Made by a program: the position numbers and the translations under genes
The notes under the pieces: model-generated
The model's input: the letters and a program-made list of their open reading frames with translations, nothing else
Databases searched by the model: none
What the model was told of the DNA's origin: nothing
DNA from: Crenotrichaceae bacterium
Lineage (GTDB): Bacteria; Pseudomonadota; Gammaproteobacteria; Methylococcales; DRLZ01
Assembly (NCBI GenBank): GCA_011322755.1
Contig: DRLZ01000173.1
Coordinates: forward strand, 1-7,970
Length of the DNA: 7,970 nucleotides
Reading direction: 5' to 3'
Part shown: in pieces, positions 1-6,398 of the stretch
Layout: each line of letters begins with the position of its first letter
Numbering within the stretch: position 1 is the stretch's first letter

Positions 1-2506
1 CAGGTAGATGAGTCTCAGCTAATTCTGAAAAACGCCGGGCGATAGTTTTGAATATCTGCCAATCCGATTTGGATTCCCATCCCGGATCCACTGCTTCTGT
101 AAGTGGATGGATAAACGGATGCATATCAGTGGTATTCAAATCATTCTTTTCATACCATGTTGCAGTTGGAAGGATGATATCGGAATACGCTCCGGTAGAA
201 TTCAGGCGGAAATTGATATCCACCATCAAATCCAGCTTGGCTATCGGCGCTTGTGCATGCCATTTGATTTCCTGACCTTCAGCTTCAGGTAAAACATCTT
301 GCATTACACCATTCTGGGCGCCAAGCAAGTGCTTGAGAAAATATTCGTGCCCTTTGGCGCTGGAACCAATCAAATTAGCTCGCCACACAAACAGGTTGCG
401 CGGATGATTCTCAGGTGCATCAATATCTTCTGAAGCGAAGGCCAGCGAGCCTTTTTTCAGTTCCTCGACAACGTATTGACCAACTGCCGCTTCGTCTTTG
501 GCGCCGGCTGCTTCTGCATCCTTACAGATTTGAATCGGATTGCGGTTAAAATGTGGCGCGGACGGCAACCAGCCAAGTCGCTGTGAGACCACATTATAAT
601 CAGCCAGGTTATGCCCTTTGTATTTGTCCGAAGCTGTTTTCGCCAGCAGGCTGTCAGCATCCAGTTTTTCATAACGCCATTGGTCGGTATGGAAATAAAA
701 GAATGTGGTGCCATTCATATGCCGCGGTGGTCGCTGCCAATCCAGTCCAAATGCAATCGGCGCCCAACCCGCTTGTGGTCGCAGCTTTTCCTGACCAACG
801 TAATGCGCCCAGCCGCCACCGCTTTGCCCTACACAACCGCACATGTGCAACATGTTCATGATCGATCTGTAATTCATGTCACAGTGATACCAATGATTGA
901 TTCCAGCACCCAGAATCACCATGGAACGACCTTTCGTCTTCGCTGCGTTATCGGCAAATTCACGTCCGGTGCGGATAATATCTGCCTGCTTCACACCGGT
1001 GATTTTCTCTGCCCAGGCAGGGGTATAAGGCGTATCCACATCATCATAGCCAGTTGCGCATTCGCCACCAAATCCGCGATCGACGCCATATTGAGCAAGC
1101 TGCAGATCAAACACAGTCGCAACCAGGACTTCTTTGCCTTCAACCTGAATTTTTTTCACAGGAACCTTACGCTGCATTCCTTGATCAACACCGGTTTCAA
1201 ATGCGGGAAACAACACATCAACCAAATCATCCTTATCAAAAACCAGCGACAAACGCGACTTGAATTTCTTTTTATCTGCTGCATTTTTGGGTAGCAAGTT
1301 CCATTTGCCTTTTTCACCCCAGCGAAAACCAATCGAGCCATTCGGAACGACAAGATCACCGGTTTTTTCATCCAGAACAACTGTTTTCCATTCCGGGTTA
1401 TTGGTTTGTCCAAGTGAATCGTCCAGATCAGAAGCACGCAACAGCCTGCCTGCAGCATACGCTTTATCATGTTGTTCAAGCATCACCAGCATCGGCATGT
1501 CAGTATAGGTGCGCGCATATTCCTGAAAATAAGGAATTTGCTTATCAACATAAAATTCTTTCAAGGCAACATGCCCCATTGCCATAAACAAGGCCGCGTC
1601 TGTTCCCTGTTTGGCGGGCATCCACAAATCTGCAAATTTTACGTATTCAGCATAATCAGGAGCAACCGCAACCACCTTGGTGCCTTTATAACGCACCTCG
1701 GTAAAAAAATGGGCATCCGGGGTTCGGGTCATCGGCAAGTTGGCACCTGCGACAATGATATAACCCGAGTTATACCAGTCAGCCGCCTCCGGAACATCTG
1801 TCTGCTCACCCCAGGTTTGTGGTGATGCCGGTGGAAGATCGCAATACCAATCGTAAAATGATAAACAGGCTCCGCCAATCATCGACAGGTAACGGGCGCC
1901 TGATGCGTAACTAATCATCGACATGGCAGGAATCGGCGAAAATCCAGCGATCCGATCAGGACCATGAGTTTTGATTGTATAAATATTGGCGGCGGCAATA
2001 ATTTCAGTGATTTCATCCCAGTCGGTACGTACGAAACCACCGAGTCCGCGTACAGCTGTGTATTGCTTGCGTTTTTCAGAATCTGCCTGAATCGCAGACC
2101 AGGCTTCAACAGGGTCTTTTCCTTGAGCACGCTCGTCCCGGTATAAACTCACCAGACGCTCACGTATCAATGGGTGTTTAATTCGGTGCGGACTGTACAG
2201 ATACCAGGAGTAACTCGCACCACGTGGACAACCTCTAGGCTCATGATTAGGCATATCAGGTCGTGTACGCGGATAATCAGTTGCTTGCATTTCGAAAGCG
2301 ACCAAACCATTTTTTACATGAATATTCCAGGAACACCCGCCTGTGCAGTTCACACCATGAGTGGAACGCACCACTTTATCGAAACGCCAGCGATTGCGAT
2401 AACCATCCTCCCATTGACGATCTTCGTTAGTCACTATTCCGTGACCATCAGAAAAAGTGCTCTGAGTTTTTTTGAAAAACTTCAAGCGATCGAGAAAATG
2501 ACTCAT
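1..2506 (-). CDS. narG: Respiratory nitrate reductase, alpha subunit (3' part cut by window edge)
   Basis: Catalytic subunit of the membrane-associated, cytoplasm-facing NarGHI complex, which reduces nitrate to nitrite with electrons from quinol. The frame is open from ATG at 2506 to the left edge and gives 835 residues; the family has about 1,240, so the C-terminal third is outside. The N-terminus (MSHFLDRLKFFKK) aligns with E. coli NarG without gaps up to the molybdenum ligand. The FS0 [4Fe-4S] ligands are His50, Cys54, Cys58 and Cys93, and Asp223 (in YCDLPPASPQTWGEQTD) matches the Asp that binds the Mo-bisPGD cofactor. Later NarG blocks are intact, e.g. TRTPDAHFFTEVRYKGTK, NGSIGFRWGEKGKWN, CGCVGQSGGGWAHYVGQEKL and YSDIILPTATWYEK. 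I saw no frameshift. AGGAG at 2520-2516 lies 9 nt before the ATG, which fixes the start. narHJI should follow beyond the left edge; no narK precedes it here. Identification is near certain from recalled family sequence. Confidence 0.97.
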   Translation of the reverse strand, partial: MSHFLDRLKFFKKTQSTFSDGHGIVTNEDRQWEDGYRNRWRFDKVVRSTHGVNCTGGCSWNIHVKNGLVAFEMQATDYPRTRPDMPNHEPRGCPRGASYSWYLYSPHRIKHPLIRERLVSLYRDERAQGKDPVEAWSAIQADSEKRKQYTAVRGLGGFVRTDWDEITEIIAAANIYTIKTHGPDRIAGFSPIPAMSMISYASGARYLSMIGGACLSFYDWYCDLPPASPQTWGEQTDVPEAADWYNSGYIIVAGANLPMTRTPDAHFFTEVRYKGTKVVAVAPDYAEYVKFADLWMPAKQGTDAALFMAMGHVALKEFYVDKQIPYFQEYARTYTDMPMLVMLEQHDKAYAAGRLLRASDLDDSLGQTNNPEWKTVVLDEKTGDLVVPNGSIGFRWGEKGKWNLLPKNAADKKKFKSRLSLVFDKDDLVDVLFPAFETGVDQGMQRKVPVKKIQVEGKEVLVATVFDLQLAQYGVDRGFGGECATGYDDVDTPYTPAWAEKITGVKQADIIRTGREFADNAAKTKGRSMVILGAGINHWYHCDMNYRSIMNMLHMCGCVGQSGGGWAHYVGQEKLRPQAGWAPIAFGLDWQRPPRHMNGTTFFYFHTDQWRYEKLDADSLLAKTASDKYKGHNLADYNVVSQRLGWLPSAPHFNRNPIQICKDAEAAGAKDEAAVGQYVVEELKKGSLAFASEDIDAPENHPRNLFVWRANLIGSSAKGHEYFLKHLLGAQNGVMQDVLPEAEGQEIKWHAQAPIAKLDLMVDINFRLNSTGAYSDIILPTATWYEKNDLNTTDMHPFIHPLTEAVDPGWESKSDWQIFKTIARRFSELAETHLP

Positions 2507-2654
2507 GGTTTTTGTCTCCTGATAGATCGATACAACATATCTTTACTATTGCAGTTATTTTCCAACTGACAAAGTACGATGAACAGACACATACGGCAAC
2601 GATTGTCACCGCCAAAAATTGCAATCCAGCAATACACTCACGAAAAAGCAGGCT

Positions 2655-2683
2655 AATATACGCATCGGTCTAAATGTAACCAA
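2655..2683 (-). promoter_or_regulatory. Possible second, proximal sigma-70-like promoter for narG
   Basis: TATATT at 2660-2655 matches 5 of 6 bases of TATAAT and lies 17 bp downstream of TTGGTT (2683-2678), which matches only TTG of TTGACA. Start of transcription would be near 2648, giving a leader of about 140 nt. No correctly spaced FNR box sits upstream of it. It may be a constitutive or NarL-type promoter, or a chance match in AT-rich DNA. Confidence 0.25.
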
Positions 2684-2689
2684 CCGATG
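2663..2689. repeat. Short inverted repeat CATCGGT/ACCGATG in the narG leader
   Basis: Seven-bp perfect arms (2663-2669 and 2683-2689) are separated by 13 bases. It overlaps the spacer and -35 region of the proximal promoter candidate, so it could be a regulator site there, or a hairpin in the RNA if transcription begins upstream at 2903. Arms this short arise by chance fairly often, so the function is open. Confidence 0.35.
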
Positions 2690-2909
2690 TATCAGCTCTC
2701 CCATTATCAATGTAGAGTTATTGAGAAATCAAGCAACGATCGACTACAACCCAGCATTTGTGAAAAAATCCCGACAACCATAACGGAGCCAGAACTCATT
2801 AAAAAAACCACGTCAGAACCCCAGTCGTATTGCTGACAGCGCTGACAAAGCCTTCACAAGAAGAGTGAGTGAGAGTTTAGGTGCTGAATGTGTCGTGTAA
2901 GCTCCGGGA

Positions 2910-2918
2910 AGTGTAACA
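2910..2918 (-). promoter_or_regulatory. Extended -10 element of the predicted FNR-dependent narG promoter
   Basis: Read on the minus strand, TGTTACACT has the form TGn followed by a hexamer matching TATAAT at 4 of 6 positions. Transcription would begin near the A at 2903. A class II site centred at -41.5 overlaps the -35 region and replaces a good -35 hexamer, and none is seen here. The placement relative to the palindrome supports it more than the hexamer itself does. Confidence 0.6.
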
Positions 2919-2930
2919 GAAACAGATCGA

Positions 2931-2958
2931 TTTCCGATTGATCTTGGTCAATCGGAAA
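2931..2958 (-). promoter_or_regulatory. FNR/ANR/DNR-type operator within a 28-bp perfect-arm palindrome
   Basis: The 11-bp arms TTTCCGATTGA and TCAATCGGAAA are exact inverted repeats around a 6-bp centre. On the narG strand the core reads TTGACCAAGATCAA, which matches the FNR consensus TTGAT-N4-ATCAA at 9 of 10 fixed positions. The centre (2944.5) lies 41.5 bp upstream of the start of transcription predicted independently from the extended -10 element at 2918-2910. That is the class II FNR activation geometry used at E. coli narG. An A/T tract follows on its upstream side (2959-2968, about -56 to -65) and could serve as an UP element. The regulator may be FNR/ANR, or a DNR/NnrR-type nitric oxide sensor that reads similar sites; sequence alone cannot separate these. 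No T-tract follows the repeat on either strand, so a terminator is unlikely. Confidence 0.8.
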
Positions 2959-3064
2959 CAAAAAATTTGAATACTGCCACGACCAGTTGGTTATCGAGGC
3001 CATGAATATCCACGTGACAACACTGCGATAACGACGACATCTATCAAAACTCCGACCGCAACTC

Positions 3065-3904
3065 TCAAGCAGGTTTGCGAATTAATCCTGCCCGAATCAC
3101 CCTTCCTGCCATGTAGCGGCCAAGATGATGGCAAACGAATAATATCGCCCTGTCTGTTTTGTTGAGAACATCGTATTTTTCGGGGATCACTCTGTTCACA
3201 ATAAAATAAAAGTACTGTTGAAAGTCTACTCCGACCAGCGATTGGTTGATGGTATCACAATCACTTTCAGTTAATTTGCGTTCATCTTCAGTAATGTACG
3301 GATTTCTATTATCGTAGACAAAACTCTCCAGAAGTGGGTATAACTTTTTTTCCACGAATGCTGAGCGTCTGATTTTTTCAGTGAATGAATGAGAATACAC
3401 TTCATTGTATACAAACAATGCCTCATGTTTTGCAACACGTGCGATTTCATTCATTGCTTTTGGAATATCAACATGATGCAAGATATCTCTTGCCAGCACC
3501 AGATCAAAAAAACCTGAGTCATACGAGAGTTTTTCTGCTGCCATTCGATCAAACTTGATGTCCAGTTTTTCCCTGCTGGCGAGTTGGGTTGCAATACTCA
3601 AAGACTCTGGACACAAATCAAAAGCGTAGACATTGGCTCCAAGCTTCGCCAAACGCAAGGCATCTTCTCCAAACCCGCAACCAACGACCAGAACATTTTT
3701 CTTATTGATATTTTGGTGGATCAGAAACCAGTACATTGACCAATAAGCATTCCACCAACGCCTGGTTTTTTTTGTTTGATAAATAACATCATAAGAAAAA
3801 AGCTCCGCAAGCATGTAACGGTTCTTTTTCGCATGCTCACTGTGGTAGTCAAGCTCGCGCTGCTGACGTTCTGTTAACAATCCATTCTGCAACGTTTTAT
3901 TCAC
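3065..3904 (-). CDS. Class I SAM-dependent methyltransferase, substrate unknown
   Basis: A 279-residue soluble protein that should transfer a methyl group from S-adenosylmethionine. Motif I is VLVVGCGFG at residues 71-79, followed by the acidic residue expected to bind the ribose hydroxyls, Asp96 in VYAFDLCPES. The motif corresponding to Methyltransf_11 proteins is FDLVLARDILHHV at 133-145. The N-terminal 70 residues hold an aromatic, basic stretch (RRWWNAYWSMYWFLIH, about 48-63) that may contact substrate or membrane. The C-terminal 80 residues after about 200 match no domain I recognise. The start is GTG at 3904, with GAGAG at 3915-3911 six nt upstream; the first in-frame ATG (residue 31) would remove part of the conserved-looking N-terminus. 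It lies 237 bp after rarA on the same strand and ends 558 bp before narG. Small-molecule, quinone or glycan modification are all possible; nothing here decides between them. Confidence 0.85.
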   Translation of the reverse strand: MNKTLQNGLLTERQQRELDYHSEHAKKNRYMLAELFSYDVIYQTKKTRRWWNAYWSMYWFLIHQNINKKNVLVVGCGFGEDALRLAKLGANVYAFDLCPESLSIATQLASREKLDIKFDRMAAEKLSYDSGFFDLVLARDILHHVDIPKAMNEIARVAKHEALFVYNEVYSHSFTEKIRRSAFVEKKLYPLLESFVYDNRNPYITEDERKLTESDCDTINQSLVGVDFQQYFYFIVNRVIPEKYDVLNKTDRAILFVCHHLGRYMAGRVIRAGLIRKPA

Positions 3905-4141
3905 ACTTTTCTCTCAAACTCTATTGTGGGTCACTCGATTTCGATTAAACGTGCAAACATAAGTTCCGATCAGTCTGTAAATCAATTCTGATTTAAACTT
4001 TGCAATAGATTACCCAGGTTTTGAATCGCTTCAGCATAAACGCCAACATGTGCGCTTGTTGTGTTGAATTACTGTTGTTTGAGTCCATGATTTAATTGAC
4101 AGCCTTCTGGTTTACATTTGAGCATCATGCAAGTTACCAGA
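3905..4141 (-). other. Spacer between rarA and the methyltransferase, with a possible gene remnant
   Basis: No intact gene is seen. On the minus strand a frame from tandem ATGs at 4128-4123 reads 19 codons to TAA at 4071-4069, then continues open for 28 codons to TGA at 3984-3982. The second part (ending HVGVYAEAIQNLGNLLQSL...) looks like an amphipathic helix rather than random translation. There is no clear ribosome binding site before the ATGs. An AT-only-arm hairpin TAAATCA/TGATTTA lies at 3978-3995 but has no T-tract after it, so it is not a convincing rarA terminator. No good promoter for the methyltransferase was found, so it may be read through from rarA. Confidence 0.3.
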
Positions 4142-5455
4142 CTACCCGGATTTTTCAAACTTGTTGTGTTTTGCATCAAGTGCAGCCAGTCTTTGTAATT
4201 TCTCACTGATCCTGATCTCCAAACCACGTTGTACCGGGCGATAATACTGTTGAGCCGCCAGTTCTTCCGGAAAATACTGTTCTCCTGCGGCATAAGCATC
4301 GGGTTCATCATGCGCATAGCGATACTGTTTGCCATACCCCTTCTCCTTCATTAGCCGTGTTGGTGCATTACGTAAATGGATGGGCACTTGCAGACTGCCT
4401 GTATTTTCCGCATCCTGGCTTGCTGCCTGGAATGCACGATAGACAGCATTGCTTTTCGGTGCCACAGCCAGATAAGTGACTGCCTGGGCAAGCGCCAACT
4501 CACCTTCGGGGCTACCCAGTCGTTCCTGTACTTGTGCCGCATCCAGCGTCAACGTCAACGCACGGGGATCTGCATTACCAATGTCCTCACTCGCAATACG
4601 GATCAGTCTGCGGGCAATATAATGAGGATCACAGCCACCATCGAGCATACGACACATCCAGTACAGTGATGCATCCGGTGCGCTGCCCCGAATGGATTTA
4701 TGCAGTGCTGAAATCTGGTTATAGAATTCATCCCCGCCTTTATCAAAACGCCTGACTCCACCTTCAAAAACAGCATCGGCAATGCTTTGGGTAATCGTTA
4801 TTTGATCCGCATCAGCCTCTATTGCCAACTGGATTGCCAGCTCGATTTGATTTAACAGCCGACGTGCGTCACCATCTGCCTGGGTGGTAAATTGTTTGCG
4901 TAACTGTTCCGGGAAATCCACCTGATCGTATTCGACTGACATGAGATGATCAATCAACTCCAGCAAATCGTCTTCAGTCAATGATTTGAGAACATATACC
5001 CTGGCACGTGATAACAATGCATTATTGACTTCAAATGATGGGTTTTCAGTTGTCGCTCCGATAAAATAAAACGTACCATCTTCGACAAAAGGCAAAAAAG
5101 CATCCTGCTGTGCTTTATTGAAGCGATGTACTTCATCGACAAACACAATACTACTACCATTGGTCTGCTCACGATGTTGCTGGGCACTGACTACAGCAGC
5201 CCTGATTTCCTTAACCCCGGCTAATACTGCTGAAATTGGAATAAATTGTGAGTCTGACTGATGTGCGATCACGCGTGCCAGTGTGGTTTTACCTGTTCCC
5301 GGCGGCCCCCAAAAAACCATTGAATGCAGCGCACCATGTTGAATTGCCTCATACAAAGGCTTGCCGGAGACTAGCAAGTGTTTTTGCCCAAAAAATCCTT
5401 CCAGCGTTTCGGGTCGCATGCGCTCGGCCAAAGGACTGACCTGATTCATTGTCAT
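4142..5455 (-). CDS. rarA: Replication-associated recombination protein RarA (MgsA) AAA+ ATPase
   Basis: A cytoplasmic AAA+ ATPase of the RarA/Mgs1/WRNIP1 family, related to clamp loader subunits, that acts at stalled replication forks and interacts with single-strand binding protein. It has 437 residues against 447 in E. coli. Walker A is GPPGTGKT at 50-57, Walker B IVFVDE at 103-108 followed by VHRFNKAQQDAFLP, sensor 1 lies in FIGATTENPSF (131-141), and the arginine-finger segment is LLSRARVY (147-154). The C-terminal half has the family blocks FYNQISALHKSIRGSAPDA, IASEDIGNADPRAL, AVAPKSNAVY and HLRNAPTRLMKEKGYG. The ATG at 5455 follows the lolA stop by one base; a second in-frame ATG at 5449 is an alternative, and neither has a strong ribosome binding site, so translational coupling to lolA is likely. 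In E. coli serS follows rarA; here a methyltransferase does. Confidence 0.97.
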   Translation of the reverse strand: MTMNQVSPLAERMRPETLEGFFGQKHLLVSGKPLYEAIQHGALHSMVFWGPPGTGKTTLARVIAHQSDSQFIPISAVLAGVKEIRAAVVSAQQHREQTNGSSIVFVDEVHRFNKAQQDAFLPFVEDGTFYFIGATTENPSFEVNNALLSRARVYVLKSLTEDDLLELIDHLMSVEYDQVDFPEQLRKQFTTQADGDARRLLNQIELAIQLAIEADADQITITQSIADAVFEGGVRRFDKGGDEFYNQISALHKSIRGSAPDASLYWMCRMLDGGCDPHYIARRLIRIASEDIGNADPRALTLTLDAAQVQERLGSPEGELALAQAVTYLAVAPKSNAVYRAFQAASQDAENTGSLQVPIHLRNAPTRLMKEKGYGKQYRYAHDEPDAYAAGEQYFPEELAAQQYYRPVQRGLEIRISEKLQRLAALDAKHNKFEKSG

Positions 5456-5456
5456 C

Positions 5457-6092
5457 TCAATCTTCTATGACGTCGACACCATCTGGAATTTGTAATTCAA
5501 AGAGCTCTGGCTTTAGCTGGGGATTGGTAACGATTTCTGAAAAGCTAATTCGGGTCACCTGATCGAAATCATCTTCCATGAGCATATCGGTCATCACATT
5601 GTTTTTCAGACCGACACGAATCGACTGAAAGCCAGCTATTTTTTCTTTAGGTACCAGCTTCAACCATGCAACACCGTTAACAACGGGTTGTTGCTCCAGT
5701 GTAAAGCGATCTGTAATTTCGCTTTTACCACTTAACAGCAAAGCTGGCCCCATTGATAACGCATTTGTAACAGTCTTTACAGTAACCTGCTCAAGATCAA
5801 CATCGTAAAACCAGACCTTTTTGCCATTCGATACAATTTCCTGTTGATAGGGTTTTAGATAACTCCAGCGAAATAAGCCAGGGCGTGACAAATAAAACAG
5901 TCCTGATTTTGGCTTGCTATCCGAAGCCATGGTTTTGGTAAGCAAGATTTGACTAAAATTTGCTTTCAGCGTTTGTGTATTATGAATAAAAGCATTTAAC
6001 TGTTGAACAGCATCGTTGCTACCTGCATGTACCCAGGATATCCCGGACATCAGGCCAATCATTAAAAAAACAAGGGTTTTCATTTTATTCAT
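5457..6092 (-). CDS. lolA: Outer-membrane lipoprotein carrier protein LolA
   Basis: Periplasmic chaperone that takes lipoproteins from the LolCDE transporter in the inner membrane and hands them to LolB at the outer membrane. The 211-residue product starts with a Sec signal peptide: basic MNKMK, a hydrophobic core to about residue 20, and cleavage expected after VHA (21-23), leaving about 188 residues, close to E. coli LolA. The conserved GLFYLSRPGLFRW segment (64-76) contains Arg70, equivalent to the Arg of the RPxLFxW motif; VWFYDVDLEQ and the C-terminal LKPELFELQIPDGVDVIED also fit the family. GAGGA at 6101-6097 lies 4 nt before the chosen ATG at 6092; an alternative ATG at residue 4 would leave 13 nt. 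It is the first gene of a lolA-rarA unit with a one-base gap (TGA-G-ATG). Confidence 0.95.
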   Translation of the reverse strand: MNKMKTLVFLMIGLMSGISWVHAGSNDAVQQLNAFIHNTQTLKANFSQILLTKTMASDSKPKSGLFYLSRPGLFRWSYLKPYQQEIVSNGKKVWFYDVDLEQVTVKTVTNALSMGPALLLSGKSEITDRFTLEQQPVVNGVAWLKLVPKEKIAGFQSIRVGLKNNVMTDMLMEDDFDQVTRISFSEIVTNPQLKPELFELQIPDGVDVIED

Positions 6093-6138
6093 TACATCCT
6101 CATATGATATGGTGCAGCTCTACAGTTGATTCTACAGT

Positions 6139-6147
6139 AGTATATCA
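6139..6147 (-). promoter_or_regulatory. Extended -10 promoter of lolA-rarA
   Basis: On the minus strand TGATATACT is a TGn-extended -10 element with a 5 of 6 match to TATAAT. Transcription would begin near 6132, giving a leader of about 40 nt to the lolA ATG. A -35 candidate TTGTAA lies upstream with a 20-bp spacer, too long to count; extended -10 promoters often lack a good -35. Confidence 0.5.
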
Positions 6148-6398
6148 AAACAGGAGTATCTGCTTTACAACCCCGTAATCTCAGAAAAAATAATGTTTAT
6201 CATGCCTGTCTGGCGGACTTGCCCGGCTCTTCTGATTCAAAAAACTATTTTACCAACACACATCAGATAACAAGATTGTTCATTTGTTCAGTTAGAATTA
6301 ATACAGCTTATCCGCAACCAACGTATGCACAGAATGAAAATTCGAACAGCCACTCTCTACCCGCTGTGACACAAACGCTTTCTTCAAACACCACCAAC
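6148..6398. other. Divergent intergenic region between lolA and xrtA
   Basis: The xrtA reading frame stays open upstream of its first ATG as far back as a TAG at 6138-6140, and includes a TTG at 6219 and a GTG at 6366. The residues it would encode after 6219 are polar and Ser/Thr/Asn-rich, and the frame has no Shine-Dalgarno sequence at a proper distance from any of these codons. For plus-strand transcription, TAGAAT at 6293-6298 is a possible -10 but has no matching -35, and TTGTTC at 6276-6281 pairs only with a poor -10 (TAATAC at 6299-6304). I see no defined promoter, operator or terminator for xrtA here. Confidence 0.4.

Larger units (their letters stand above)
2507..2902 (-). promoter_or_regulatory. 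Long untranslated leader / non-coding region before narG
   Basis: About 400 bp without a convincing gene separate the predicted FNR-type transcription start (about 2903) from the narG ATG. Seen inside: the narG ribosome binding site at 2520-2516; a 5-bp inverted repeat CAGTT/AACTG about 45 nt before the ATG; a 7-bp inverted repeat at 2663-2689; and a 30-codon frame at 2799-2707 that lacks a good ribosome binding site. If transcription starts at 2903 this whole stretch is a 5' leader, far longer than the roughly 50 nt I recall for the E. coli narG leader. It could host a regulatory RNA, a processing site or a second promoter. I could not recognise a known riboswitch; a molybdenum-cofactor motif would be the natural candidate to test, but I cannot claim one. 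Confidence 0.5.

Noticed and set aside
611..1294. Plus-strand open frame of 227 codons, and other long frames within 48-2569
   Set aside because: They lie opposite narG, whose minus-strand frame carries continuous, family-specific conservation. The plus-strand products match nothing recognisable and have no ribosome binding sites.
2721..2732. TTGAGAAATCAA as a second FNR box nearer narG
   Set aside because: The half-sites are separated by 2 bp instead of the 4 bp needed.
2931..2958. Palindrome read as a rho-independent terminator for the methyltransferase
   Set aside because: The arms are only moderately GC-rich and no T-tract follows on either strand; the A/T run is on the upstream side for minus-strand transcription. 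The FNR core and spacing to the -10 explain it better.
2959..2990. T-run after the methyltransferase as a terminator
   Set aside because: The only stem before the six T's on the minus strand is 4 bp (ACTG/CAGT), too weak.
3978..3995. TAAATCA/TGATTTA hairpin as the rarA terminator
   Set aside because: The stem is almost all A-T with no T-tract after it; it is likely chance in AT-rich spacer DNA.
4069..4335. 88-codon minus-strand frame overlapping the end of rarA
   Set aside because: Most of it is an out-of-frame shadow of rarA. Only its last 19 codons lie outside, and these are discussed as a possible remnant.
6193..6270. ATG at 6193 opening a short frame (MFIMPVWRTCPALL...) upstream of xrtA
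   Set aside because: It ends after about 25 codons, is out of frame with xrtA and has no recognisable homology or ribosome binding site.
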